The notes below the pieces were generated by a model, which saw only the letters and a program-made list of their open reading frames with translations, was not told where the DNA came from and searched no databases. This document shows positions 52,994 to 64,000 of a stretch of DNA of 64,000 nt, piece by piece. Each line of letters begins with the position of its first letter. Within the stretch, counting starts at the first letter, position 1. The DNA comes from Dysidea avara (Eukaryota; Porifera; Demospongiae; Dictyoceratida; Dysideidae), in the NCBI RefSeq assembly GCF_963678975.1, contig NC_089280.1, positions 12,971,280 through 13,035,279 of the forward strand. The letters run 5' to 3'. The position numbers and the translations under genes were made by a program.

Positions 52994-53751
52994 AGGTAAA
53001 TGAGGGTAATTCCGGACACTCTTTAGTAAAATCGCTCTAACACTGCACTCACAACGAGTTAAGACAAACTCTAGGAATCGTTTTAAAGCCTATCTCATGG
53101 TGCATCTGCAGGACAAAGTTCGTTTCGATGCAATCAACTGCTGAGGAGTTATGAGCCGAAATTTAACAGCGTGTAAAAATGCAACATGCGCTTAATTCCG
53201 GACACTTCGAATAACAAGCAAGTAACGCCTTCCACAGGTTATTGCAATCCTCTTTGAAGTGTGGAGACTAAAGTACCACTCATCTGCAGCTTATAAATCA
53301 AGTAGAAAGTTTATACCCTTTGGGAGAAAGCAGCAGTGCGTATTTTTAAAAGTTTATGTAACTCGCGAACATTTTCTTTGTATTTCAACCGAGCAACTGC
53401 TGAAAAATTGACTGCCACTCTGCCTGTGCTGCATGGGTTCTTATTATTTTTAGTATGCAATTAGCCGAGAGTATGACCTTCATATAAATCTTTGAAAATT
53501 GAAAGTATGAGCTTGGACTGCCTGGTTAGATAAATATTTTCAAAGTTTTTGAACAAAACTACCCGTGATTGCGCTACAAATACGTGTCAAACTTCAAGGT
53601 GGAATAACAGATTCGCTTCAATTTTGGTTTGTAGATAGGCCATAGGACACTGCATTAGTGCACCAAATTATAGGTCCAGGGATTCTACCATTGTTGAGAA
53701 CGATCTAAGTGTCAGGAATTAGCCGCTGTCCGGAATTACCCGCACTTACCT
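52994..53751. mobile_element. Tc1/mariner-like MITE with TA duplication
   Basis: Left AGGTAAATGAGGGTAATTCC then GGACA; right TGTCC then GGAATTACCCGCACTTACCT. The ends match at 23 of 25 positions and TA sits outside both. 758 bp, no transposase. GGACACT words occur again internally (53203). Confidence 0.85.
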
Positions 53752-53786
53752 TAGTACACCTAGTTACATGTGAATGCTTTATAACA

Positions 53787-53826
53787 GTAGGAGGCGCTTA
53801 TAATCTCCAATCGATAAGCGCCACCC
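53787..53826. repeat. GCGCTTAT hairpin block
   Basis: AGGCGCTTATAATCTCCAAT then CGATAAGCGCCACCC folds on itself via GGCGCTTAT/ATAAGCGCC. Shares CTCCAATCGATAAGC with the MITE at 21593-21704. Confidence 0.7.
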
Positions 53827-53950
53827 AGAGAGGGATCTACTAGGACGAAACTACTGATATTAAAAGTGTGGTTTTGAGTCTGTTTGACGATCTTGTTAAC
53901 CGGACATGTGGTAACGCGTCCACACGTACAAACATTTCAAGTGCCAACAC

Positions 53951-54220
53951 GTGAATAGCCGCAGCGTTGTACCATATGGTTGTACGAATATTCAGACTCA
54001 GATGTCCCGTATATTTACAGCTATTGCTAACAAGGCACAACAATACGACTTACCTTTTCCAATTAATGCTGCAGTCCACACCCAGTCCTACAAACTTCAC
54101 ACTTCTGCCTTGTCAAGACGTCAACGAGAAGCGCACGTGAGACTGACAATCTGCCTCATGGATCACCACACCCACGTGCATTACTTGCATGGTAAGCAGC
54201 TAGCTATGAAAACATAATTT
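53951..54220 (+). CDS. Unassigned short ORF, possibly an exon
   Basis: An 88-codon frame in a locally GC-richer stretch (VVPYGCTNIQTQMSRIFTAI, SALSRRQREAHVRLTICLMD). It ends in a His-rich tail and stops at about 54215. The codon content is plausible for protein and unlike the flanking AT-rich DNA. A vague likeness to the C-terminal part of tyrosine-recombinase-like transposon proteins is not enough to name it. It could equally be a chance frame in a repeat. Confidence 0.2.
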
Positions 54221-54535
54221 TAAGAGATTATTTTGTGTAGCTATGACTGTCTTGTGCTGAACTTCTAATAGCTGTGTGTTTTTGTAGTTATTTTGTTTAT
54301 GCATTTTAATGTCTCATGGAGAACGGCCTTATAGGCCACTTATTGTAAGTTTTTATGTTTCAGATCCCCCGCCTGCATTGTTATGCCTAAATTTGGTCAT
54401 TACTATGGGTTTTCACTGATAGCTATTTCATCATCTCAATCAGAGAAAGTAAGGCTAGAATCGCTGAAGACCAACCCCAAAGTCAGGAGAAGGGACTTTA
54501 AACATTTTCACCGCTAAGATGATGATTCTTACCAG

Positions 54536-54563
54536 ATTGAGATACTCTAATAGAGCATTCAGC
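54536..54563 (-). repeat. Dispersed palindromic motif
   Basis: GATTGAGATACTCTAATAGA then GCATTCAG, in reverse orientation; preceded by about 100 bp that may be a decayed A-family tail. Confidence 0.75.
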
Positions 54564-54799
54564 TAATTCTAATAAAACAATCAGGTCCATGTAAAACTGT
54601 AGTGAATGATGGATGTTGAGCCAACCGTCTGCATTGATTTAGGCTAAGTTTCTGACCTGACTGAAACATAAAATTAACAATAAGTGTGTGGCCTAAGTTC
54701 AGTAGCGTTCTAGACCTGACCATGGGGCACAACAAGACTATTGTTATATGGCTGTAATATAAAATAGAATGTTGGGAGGTCTGGACTCAACATTCAAAG

Positions 54800-55310
54800 T
54801 AGGCACCAGCCTATTATGCTTTTAATTTTGTGTACAAATGTGCAGCTAGAAGCAACTGTAATTTCAAGACAGTTCAGGGTACTAGACGGCTTCCTAGTTC
54901 AATTGTGCTCCTTTGAATTAGGCACCAGCCTATTATGCTAGCTGGCATAATTTTTGAGCATAATAGGTGTCTGAAAACATCACGGCTAGCATAATAGGAA
55001 GAATAATTGTCATACTGTAAGCAAAAATGCATGCCACAGAAAAAGGTTGACTTATAAATTACACCAATAGGACAGTCGATGCCACTGATATGGCAATGTG
55101 GAGTAGTTATTTGACACGACTGTTATTATAGTTTACAATGCAGCCAATTTCTTAATGCACTCACATTTAACCAGTTGTTCATAAGCCAAAGTTTAGCATT
55201 ATCCATTAGAAAGTAACAAAACATGGGAACTGCATGTGGCAAAAAAAATGAGCATAATTGAGCATAATAGGCAAAATTTTTGAGCACTGCAGCATAGCAT
55301 AATAGGCTGT
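54800..55310. repeat. H-family repeat, copy 3
   Basis: TAGGCACCAGCCTATTATGC occurs at 54800 and 54919, with AGCATAATAGGT and GAGCATAATAGGC words onward and a right boundary near AGCATAGCATAATAGGCT (about 55300). Looks like a partial tandem or two nested copies. Confidence 0.65.
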
Positions 55311-55319
55311 AATGAGAGT

Positions 55320-58200
55320 GTCACAATGATGCAACAATACCTAAGGTGGAGTTGTGGTTTTAATTATGGAATTGTTTATGCTTTTTTGAGTTTAAGTTGG
55401 TGAGTCAAAAATTGCGAACCCAAGAAAGGTAACTACACACTTTAAAGTAAGCATAAGTGAATGCCTCCAATCTGACAGTACATTTTTTAAAGTTTCACAG
55501 TATTCTGCATACACTATTATATAAGTATTTAAAAGAGTGCATTTTTTTCATGATGGACAAACCCAGTTTCATCTCCATAGGAACTTGGATGACAGAGCAA
55601 TCCAAAGTTAAATGCACTTCGTTATTTTGTGCCTGGGGAATTTATGAAGATTTTAAAAATTTAACATCTTGGATACTGGAATGCTTACCACTAGCTATTA
55701 AACTCAACCAAATCCTTTATTTTAGCTACATTATTAGAGTGGCATAGTGCAAAAATATGGGAATTTAGTGCACATTATGATACAATTATGGCTCAATACA
55801 CAAATTGCACTCCTAATGATTGATATAGTGCCACTGTAGATTTGACCGTTGGTGACCTTTACAGCCATTTTTGTATTGAAAATTTACTATTTCTGTATTT
55901 ATTTTCCTGAGGCATTCTTTTACACTGTTATAATAATTATGGTTTCAAATTAAAGGTGTTGACCTAAGAAAAAACTTGACTTTTGTTTGAAGTAAATAGA
56001 TCATTCCACTGCAAAGTTATGACCATTTCTATTAGTCACAAAATTCTTGGAATATATTAATTTTATCCTTGGGATCTACCAATGAGCAGGTAACCTTATA
56101 TATGTATATAATATTTTGTCAACAAGTGTATGCTTTATTAGAGTAATTGAGCATAGAAATGTATGGATATTCAAATTTATGTACTATCCAATTATATGAA
56201 CCCCTTTCCCCCAATTAGTTTGGATAATCGAGGTTCCACTGTACTCACAATAAATAGATCTACAATATCATTTTAACTTTACTTACTGTTCCGGATTTCT
56301 TATATACGTTGTAACAGGTAGTATTGTCATAACTTGTATCATCTTGGAACAAGCAAAAATTCTTTCCATTGCAGATTTGCCTTATATCACACTCGATCAT
56401 GCTATGATACTCAAATGAAGCTTAAGAAAATGGCCATTAATGGCATAGTGATGTGGTCCAAACTGTTTACTCATAGGATATTTGTTGTTGTGAGAGTCAT
56501 AGTGGATTAGTGGTACGTATATATATTGTAATTTTATATGCACCATATTTGAAACTAATGTCTTATTCAGAATTAATAAAGTTTCAATCTACAATTAGAA
56601 AGGCAGTGCAGGTCACAAGTGACTTGTTTACAATGACGGTCATGCTTACAGTAGTAACAATGCGATCACAAGTGTCATTAACCTCGAAGTTAAATGGTAT
56701 AGTTCAATCTAGCACATAAACTGCCAATATTGTGCTTGGAGAAGGAAGCTCCCAAGATTCCTAAAAGTGGCACACACGTCTCATTGACTCAATCCTAATA
56801 GTAACTTCATCCCATGAATGGAATGTTTTCATAGGAATTTCACAGAGTTCTAATAAAATTCAAGACTAAATTCATGGGGGCAACAAGGGTACTTCATGGC
56901 AAAGGATGGCCATGAATCATTTTCATTACCAAATCATCAACAAACCTATATGAAACTTTCATAGTTACGTTCATAGCAAATTAATGACAAGAAAAGTTAG
57001 TAGTGAATTATAGCCTGTATTATATTGTCCTAGTAGTTTCTCAAAGCATATGTATCAACAACATCATCGGACTTTACAGTTGGCATCAATAGTAACAATT
57101 TATCTGCACCTTAAAGAGCCGATACACAAATTCACATTCATTTTTCTACACTCACTGTGTATATACTCACTTTGTATACAAATTTGTGTACTTGTATACG
57201 CAGTGAATGTCAATCAACTACAAGTGTATTATACTAATGTGACGTTAGTTAGTGTGTTCTGATAGGATTTTTTGGAGAAACAGAAGTGCTGTTGCACAGC
57301 ATTTCCTAGATAACTATGTTGGTGTGGCACTACCCAGACAAGTAACTATCACAGACGTTTTAATTTGTGCTCAAACAACCTGCATGGATCACTCCACATT
57401 GTGATGAGTTGTCAAAATGGCTACAGCAGATTGCAATTGTTTAGTGATACAGTTCTTTTTACTTAAAGTGTAACAACTACGGCTTTCACATGAACTGGAT
57501 AAGAATATTTTAACCATAACAGCAGTACTTATAGACACATATCTGTATGGCTTATAATTAACTCTGCACTTTATAGCACTGGTAGTGGAGAGACTTTCTA
57601 TTTGAGTATCTCTAAGAAGGAGATTACTTTTACAGTAATAGAGCAATCACTGACTGTTCTATTAGAATATTTTAATAGATCAATATTTTCAAAATACAGT
57701 ATTGTATCGTGATACGTACTTATTTGCTCTATTGATATATTGCTGTATCAATATGTATTACAGATCCCTAATGTATGTATAGATAATGCATATGTTGCAA
57801 ATAGTGAAGAGAGCTGATTCAGGACAAGGAAGTACACAACACACTCAACTTTGTGATTATTGAAGGCACACAATAAGGTCACGCATTTACAAAATAAAAG
57901 TACGACATGAAGATGATGATACTGTATAAATCAAAGTTATGCCACATCATCAACAAACTGAGGGTAACACACCTTGATCTTCCCACCTAAAGTGGTATAT
58001 GTATTAATGTATTTGTGTTTACACTGTTTGTGTATACACACAAATATTTTAATTGTTTATTTACATTAGTGGTAAACAATAATGTGACATATCATGTAGT
58101 TTCAACATTATGAAAGGTTGAACAATGGTACAAGTTTATTGTTATGTGTGTATGACATTGAAATGCTTTCCTTTATATATAGTTTCAGTTTATGCATGTT
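55320..58200. other. 2.9-kb intergenic stretch without a recognised gene
   Basis: AT-rich. Frames up to 96 codons (for example 55457-55747) lack family motifs. One dispersed motif lies at 57651-57680 (GACTGTTCTATTAGAATATT). A TATACACA/TGTATACA-rich patch occurs around 57120-57200 and 58010-58040. Nothing else is supported. Confidence 0.4.
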
Positions 58201-58204
58201 TTCA

Positions 58205-61200
58205 ATCATTATATTCAAAGTCATCACCAACAAGTCCATCACGGTATTCATTATAATTATATGTTGGCTCAGGAATATTGAGTAAAGCAAGATCATTGGC
58301 ATTTTGACAATCATTATAATTTTTTCTGCAGACAGTGCAAAGTTTCATCAACTTCTCTTTCCCATTCTTTAATGTAGTCACAATGTTATGGTGACATGTG
58401 TAGGTGAGAAAATGATAGAAGATAATTGTACAAAACTGAAGTAAAGCCAAACTGATCATGACATTTGTGACAATAGAGAAGATACTACCACTACCTTGAT
58501 AGGATACTGCATACATTATAGTGAGGTTTAGTAGTAGTGAGAGTTCCTGGATACATACTAAACCATTCTTGTTTGGATGAAAATACCCATATAAGGTAGT
58601 AAACAGAATAAGGATAATGACTGTTAACCTAAGTCATGTTTGAAATGCATAAAAACCAAAAAACACACTTCTCAAGACAAATTGTACTCCAACCCAGTAA
58701 TAGTATTTGTCTTTATATGATCCTTGAAATGCATCCAGTAATGGTTTAAAATGGTTTATTATCCTGAACTGTGATATGTATCTTGTAAACACCAAAATAA
58801 TGTTAAAGGGAATTAGTAGTAAGAATAAGACAAGACATGTGATGAACAGTATGGTAAACTTTAAGCCAAACAATGGAACACTGGCATCAATAGACCACAT
58901 TAACTGTTGATGACCACTTGGTAGTTGAGTTATGGTACAAGACAGTTAGTACAGCTCTGAGAACACTAGTATAGGACAGCAGAAACAATGTAGCTAGTAC
59001 AGGAAGTGACATAGAGTATGTCCATCGTAGTATTCTAGAGGAGTAACGACTCACTACAATAATTGAAGCAGCAATGACAATGAGAAAGAATGGGAAGAAC
59101 AACTGTAGGAACATCTTAGTATATCCATCCATTCCATTATAGAAGCATGTCTCGATACCCAAATCCAAATTGGCAAAAGAAATAAATACTCGCAGTAGAT
59201 TAAACACATTGTTGTTCATCAAAAATACAGAGTCATTAATGCTAATAATGTTAGCATAAAATATTATACCATTAATAGTTCCAGTAGTGACTGTGAGGTT
59301 GAGAAGATAAAGTAAGACTACCAAAACAATTCCTGCTAGTATTATTATGAGAGTGATGAGGATATGTATATCCACACAAAAACAGCCAAGCTGTGAAAAA
59401 ATGGTGCGGCCTTAAAACACAATATACTAGTCATGTTAAACTGACACTGTAAATCAGAATAAAGTAAATTTAGTTGTGATGAGTGTGGTAGACAGTAATC
59501 CATTGGACAATTCGATATCAAATATTTATTGTTGTTAGAGTAATTATGGGCAGTGATCCAAGTGTTAGCAGGACGTGTGATAATTGATTGATCAATGTAA
59601 CAGGTGTCAGTTTGAAGGTTACTGTTCCTAAGATAAGGATCACAATCGCCTACTCCATTTTGTTATATAAACCCAACTGGGCAAGTTAATATTTCCACTT
59701 AAAATGCTTCATAAATATCAAGGTGAAGTGGTAATAAATATTTCACACATTTCCTTCTCTTCAGTAACAATGGTGAAATTAACTGTAGTTGAGTAGCTGG
59801 AGACAGTTTGGAGCAATTCAGCTTGGTGAGCAATCTTACATGCTGATGCTGGTTAAAGTTTGTTATGTGTCTCTACATATAAAATAGAGTGTCCATTTTC
59901 ATTTGGTACACAAAGGTCTACTTGTAACACTTGTCCAGGATACACAGGTCCTAGTACATCAACACTACAGTTGGTTATGTTATATGAACAGCAACATATT
60001 AAAGTATGTTGATTCAGTTGATGTTGATCAGTGTGTATGATTTGCTGGTTTACTACTGCAGGGTCACAACCATAGAACGCTGATGAAAGTATCCATCTAC
60101 AATGAGAAGTAAAGTGGAAGAAATTGGAGTAGCACTGTTTACTTGGGTATATTACATCATTTTGATGGTAGTTATTGGTGAATATCATATTGTAATGAGT
60201 TATCAAAGCAGTTGATATATTCTTTAATGTTATGTACTGAAAGCCACAAAATATATAAGGATTGCCATTATGAACTGGTTGAAGGATGATCAGTTCATGT
60301 GAGTATGTGTTTCTGGAGATCGTAACATTTGCATACTCCAATATTATTTTATGTGATGCATTTCAGAATCTAAAACAATTAAGTAGTTGCACTCATATGA
60401 AATAATTGTGATGTCTTTTGCAAACATAAGACTGCAAAACTGACAGGTTATAATTTCACTTGCAAAATTGTTGGACACAATCACTGGTCCATCCAGCTTC
60501 ATATTGAAAATAGATGCACCAATAACTGACTTACTTGATACCGATACAATATTATCATTAACTAAGCTGTGACCTCCAATAGCTACGTTTAGCATACAGG
60601 CAGAATTATTTATAGCTCCATCAATGAGCATTGTTGGACTTGCATTGTTTGTAAACTCACAGCCTTGAAAGATTACACTAGGTGTAGTGGTGCAGTTGAT
60701 GTTTTCTGGAAGAGCTTGGAAAGCATGTATTAATATCAGATAACCCAAAAATCATTTTGATAAAACTTGTAATTCAGAAAAGTTATGTCTTTGTAAATTG
60801 CTTGCATTACAATTGAGATCAATGATTCAATGTACACACATTGGTTTAATATGAAAGTGCAATTTTTAAACTGAATTTGTGTAGAAACATTTGCAGTAAT
60901 TGCTATAGCTTTATTTGGAATCTTATAGAATAACAAACCGCACATAACGTTTAAATCATTTCATTTGCTCTAATGATATCATTATTCCTCCCATACCAGA
61001 AATCAAGTTATGATGTATTTCCACTGTGTTCGTTGAGTACTTACTATCCCATAAATTATCATCGTAAAGCATTTCTACTGCAAAATTGGGTAAATCATTA
61101 GTTGTTAATACTTGATACTACTCAATACTTAAATTTTTGATAATAAAGTTTCCAAAAGCATTACGTGTGACAGGTCTACCTTGCAAAAATCGAATGCTTT

Positions 61201-61670
61201 CTAATTTAAAGGTAGTGCATATTGGAAGAAACAAGTATGTTAAATTAGTGACTATTTTACAGTGCCTGAACATTATGTTAACAAATGTAACATTTTGTGA
61301 GTGTTTGATGGCAATCTGGAAATATGGATTGTTGGAACAACTAATCAAAATCACAGGTGATGACACGTTACTCTCAACTCCCACAAATGTGAAGTTTCTC
61401 AAATACTCTAGCATCATGGTAATAATTATGAAGATGATGTTCTCCAAGTAACAAGTGATATTCAACATTTGACACAACAGGTAGCGTACCATTATTATTC
61501 AGTAAGTATTGACCAAGCATAGCACAAGGTTGAGATGGACAACTGCCATTGGTTGAATCATTAGGCAAGACTGTGAATGCCTGAGTAGTTGCGGATAGCC
61601 AAGTTTGAATTGTTACCAGCAATAACACATGAAGAACATCCATCTTAGTGTGTAAAATGATAAGACGCAT
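58205..61670 (-). pseudogene. Sponge-type beta-helix / multi-membrane-segment receptor gene, broken
   Basis: The minus strand starts with a signal peptide (MDVLHVLLLVTIQTWLSATT at about 61643). Next come FTVLPNDSTNGSCPSQPCAM and beta-helix-like Asn/Thr-rich repeats (ISCSNNPYFQIAIKHSQNVT, IFQGCEFTNNASPTMLIDGA, NMKLDGPVIVSNNFASEIIT; 61400-59850). A Cys-rich neck follows (CDPYLRNSNLQTDTCYI, CQFNMTSILC; 59700-59420). Then come about seven membrane segments (TVTTGTINGIIFYANIISIN, FANLDLGIETCFYNGMDGYT; 59375-58640) and a C-terminal segment (58516-58205). Order and motifs match a large receptor-like family in Amphimedon; its ligand is unknown. Frame changes occur near 61390, 60950, 60740, 60340, 59375 and 58890-58630, so it is a pseudogene or heavily decayed. 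A B-family fragment interrupts the neck. Confidence 0.75.
59364..59414 (-). repeat. B-family terminal fragment inserted in the receptor neck
   Basis: TATCCACACAAAAACAGCCA then AGCTGTGAAAAAATGG, TGCGGCCTTAAAA equals the outer end of the B foldback arm (compare 25505-25560). It begins directly after CQFNMTSILC on the minus strand, where family members continue with a GxCxxGLS box, and it shifts the frame into the membrane domain. Confidence 0.8.
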
Positions 61671-61679
61671 ACATGCAAA

Positions 61680-61940
61680 ACTTCATGTTAAAAGCCACTG
61701 CATGTTGAGAGGTTTTATACTATCAATGACATAGAAACTGTTTACGTGTAGCTATAGTAACCAACTTATACAGCCATTAAAGTTACAATATTAGTTAGCA
61801 AACCTACTGCATAACATGTGGCGTAATGTGAATTATTAATCTTTCTGTAATGGATTAAAGCCCACATAAACAAATTAAAAGTAGCATGTTGTGTTTCATT
61901 TATATCACAGGCTTAAAATGATAGAATTCAGCTATGTTAT
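61680..61940. other. Receptor upstream region
   Basis: No repeat or regulatory element is clearly recognised upstream of the receptor ATG. Confidence 0.3.
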
Positions 61941-61944
61941 AATT

Positions 61945-62360
61945 AAGTTACCCTGTAGAGAGTTCAAAAGCAAACAATTTGCCCTGTATAGAGTTCAGCT
62001 ACGCTATACACTACAAATAAGTCACCTTGTAGAGAGTTCAACCACCCTGTAGAGAGGTCATCTACATTTACAAGTTACACTGTAGAGAGTTCAGCCAAGT
62101 TAAAAATCACCTTGTAGAAAGAGTTCAGCTAAGTTACAAGCTAAGTTACAATCCACCTTGTAAAAGGTTCAGCTATGTTACACGTACAAGTCATCCTGAA
62201 GAGAGTTCAGTTAAGTTACAGTCACCCTGTAGAAAGTTCTGCTACATACATTAAAAGTCACTTTGTAGAGAGTTCAGTTAGTGTAACTTACAAGTCACCT
62301 TATAGACAGTTCAGCTATAATACAAGTCTTCTTGTAGAAAGTAATTCAGCTAAGTGTCAG
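61945..62360 (-). repeat. Satellite S-related array 3
   Basis: CACCCTGTAGAGAGTTCAGC and TAAGTTACAAGT units repeat about twelve times with 30-40 bp spacing. This is the same orientation as array 1 and the reverse of array 2, but more diverged (GTTAC-containing spacer). No A body or B foldback is seen next to it. Confidence 0.8.
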
Positions 62361-62364
62361 ACGT

Positions 62365-63230
62365 CTTCACAGCGGTGTGAAAATGAAAAAATAATAGATG
62401 TCACAACTAAATTATTTACTCTTTGTACTGACCCCAGGATCAAATCCAGCAGAAACTGGTCAAGTATATTCAAGCAGTTAACATTGATTTTGCATTGAGT
62501 ACCACCAAAGGTTCGGATCAAAATACTGTAATATAAAACAGTCAACTACTTTTATAGAACAGTCACATTTTGTATTATAAAGTGACTTAGTTTGCCTGTA
62601 CCAACACAGCAAAAATAGTCTAAAATTGCATCTCAGAGTGTTTATGACCTGAAATTTTTGTGGGGGTATGATCCCAGACCCCAGCATTCACGTGTCTGTT
62701 GTATACTTCAAACTTCACAGCATAAATAGCACATAATATCAGCTTTAATGAACATTGTTACCAGATTTAATCTTAAAACACATAACTTCAAATTTTCCTG
62801 GGGGAGCTTGCTCCCAGGAGTCTGGATCCCATTAGATTTAAACATGCATGCAACAGAAAATCTGGAAAACTGTCAGCAAAATTCCTGGAGCCATTCTTGT
62901 ACCCCATGCATAGAACAATAATCAATGCTTTTAAAATTTGTGTTTACAAACTATCAGAAGCCAACTTATGGATAGCCGACTATGGTTAATGTTACATATG
63001 TTAACAGTCAGTCATTGATCGGCAACTGTGTGGAGTACACATTACTACACAATGCAATGGCCAATAGAATGAAGGGGCAAAGTCTTATCCAACAAATTTC
63101 TCCTGCCTTCAACACTTTTGAGAGATACAAAATAAGAAATAGTTAGAACAAGTTGATTTAACTAGAAATAATAGTTAAATCATTAGAAATCTCTTTTCAC
63201 TTGATATAGTGAAACAAGGAACAAAAAAGT
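62365..63230. other. Intergenic stretch with hAT-like subterminal debris
   Basis: GTGGGGGTATGATCCCAGAC (about 62660) and CCTGGGGGAGCTTGCTCCCA (about 62800) are GGGG...CCCC hairpins like those next to hAT ends at 22.5 and 30.5 kb. Termini could not be paired. No gene seen. Confidence 0.4.
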
Positions 63231-63240
63231 GGAACTCTTA

Positions 63241-63316
63241 TGACTGCTGTATTAAGTTATCTTTTGACTGTTCTATTAAAGAATCTGTTGACTGCTCTAT
63301 TGGAATATCTCAATAT
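63241..63316 (+). repeat. Cluster of three degenerate dispersed motifs
   Basis: TGACTGCTGTATTAAGTTAT, TTGACTGTTCTATTAAAGAA and TTGACTGCTCTATTGGAATA follow at about 24-bp spacing, head to tail. Confidence 0.8.
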
Positions 63317-63584
63317 GTTTGACATCCTTCTTGTACTACCAGACCTCTTTGTTAAAGCAACTTTAACAACACATTGTTACAGTAGCTGTAATTCTTCTAC
63401 ACTAAGTTGTTTTGGTTTTGTTTCTCTCTAGCTCCTTGCCCCTGCTCTCTCTAGCCTCACACAGCCAGACATTCTTTTCTTCTTTTGTGTAGTCCTGCCC
63501 ACACACAAAAGAAAAGGTAGTTTGGTTGTGCAAGACTATAATATATACATCAAAACTTTTAATCATATTCATAACTAAGCAATA

Positions 63585-63745
63585 ACATAAGTAAATGCTA
63601 GTATTATATATTATATATATATATATGATACTATTACAATTAAGCAATTTCAGTTATATTACCACTGCCTGAATAAGTTAAGTTACTGAAAAGTAACAAT
63701 ATTACAGTAATTTAAGTTACAAGTAGCTATAGTTACCCCAATACT
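63585..63745. repeat. hAT MITE fragment (GTAACT family) and (TA)n
   Basis: GAAAAGTAACAATATTACAG, TAAGTTACAAGTAGC and GTTACCCCAATAC resemble the terminal region of 43719-44264. A (TA)n tract occupies 63606-63626. Confidence 0.55.
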
Positions 63746-63749
63746 AATT

Positions 63750-64000
63750 TTTTTGATGAATTTGCCACATCCAGGATCTGCCCTTGATTTCTTACAACAT
63801 ATGATAATCATTGAATAAACAGCTTGCTTCAAAAATACATGGGCTGATGAAACCAGTAGATTTAAAGATGTCAAATGATTTTTAAAAGTAACCATTAAGT
63901 GAAAAAGTACACAGATTAGCAATTATTTGATCTTAGTATAGGTAAGACATACAGTGTTAGGATTCTTCAGTGCATGGATAAACAACCCTTGAAGAAATGA
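63750..64000. other. Right edge, nothing recognised
   Basis: No coding or repeat structure supported. Confidence 0.3.

Noticed and set aside
53951-54217. THAP-type zinc finger suggested by the YGCTN motif
   Set aside because: The second Cys and the downstream CxxH and AVPTIF-like positions of THAP domains are missing; kept only as an unassigned ORF.
55457-55747. 96-codon frame as a small secreted or membrane protein
   Set aside because: No signal peptide, family motif or splice context; length is within chance for AT-rich DNA.
1-64000. tRNA or rRNA genes
   Set aside because: No cloverleaf-like or conserved rRNA stretch was recognised by eye; a covariance-model scan would be needed to exclude tRNAs.

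Overview
The window looks like AT-rich, repeat-dense, gene-poor metazoan DNA, most likely from a demosponge. The evidence is a three-exon Death-NACHT-LRR immune receptor gene with introns of about 50-65 bp, two relics of a beta-helix plus multi-membrane-segment receptor family that I know mainly from sponge genomes, an NRF-6-type acyltransferase gene, and a very diverse transposon set. All alignments were made by eye, so edges and identities are approximate.

Layout. 1-1.66 kb: 5'-truncated LINE. 1.99-8.63 kb: a composite repeat (hairpin head, A body, palindromic motif, satellite array, foldback) split by a full-length Ginger-type DNA transposon (2088-6981) with ~90-bp inverted ends and a CCTC target duplication. 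9.4-10.35 kb: receptor-family relic. 11.57-12.0 kb: hAT-like MITE. 12.19-14.78 kb: a CACTA-like element with TTA duplication whose interior holds a CpG-rich promoter-like stretch and a chain of repeated exon/intron-like units. 15.27-19.50 kb: a second composite repeat in the opposite orientation, carrying a 2.9-kb satellite of ~31-bp monomers with higher-order periods. 20.6-25.7 kb: tandem duplication, MITEs, a hAT element with an 8-bp target duplication, LINE debris and two further composite copies. 25.9-30.6 kb: foldback families, a decayed reverse-transcriptase element split by a MITE, and a decayed hAT with transposase remnants. 31.47-34.23 kb: NLR gene. 34.9-36.6 kb: inverted-repeat element invaded by a LINE. 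37.4 and 39.3 kb: hAT element and large foldback. 41.36-43.50 kb: intact NRF-like gene on the minus strand, with a nested pair of MITEs starting 50 bp upstream. 45.0-48.2 kb: decayed multi-copy ORF family flanked by inverted repeats. 49.4-55.3 kb: hAT, D- and H-family elements and a TA-flanked MITE. 58.2-61.7 kb: a broken receptor gene whose conserved Cys box carries a piece of the composite repeat's foldback arm. 61.9-62.4 kb: third satellite array.

The most novel signals are: (1) the composite satellite-carrying element with conserved module order; (2) a dispersed palindrome CTCTATTAGAG with conserved asymmetric flanks, seen about 20 times and sitting at defined places in several unrelated repeat families; (3) the intron-bearing tandem units inside the CACTA-like element; and (4) the inverted-repeat-flanked ORF family at 45-48 kb. 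Host genes that look functional are only the NLR and the NRF-like acyltransferase; the rest is a nested record of transposition.
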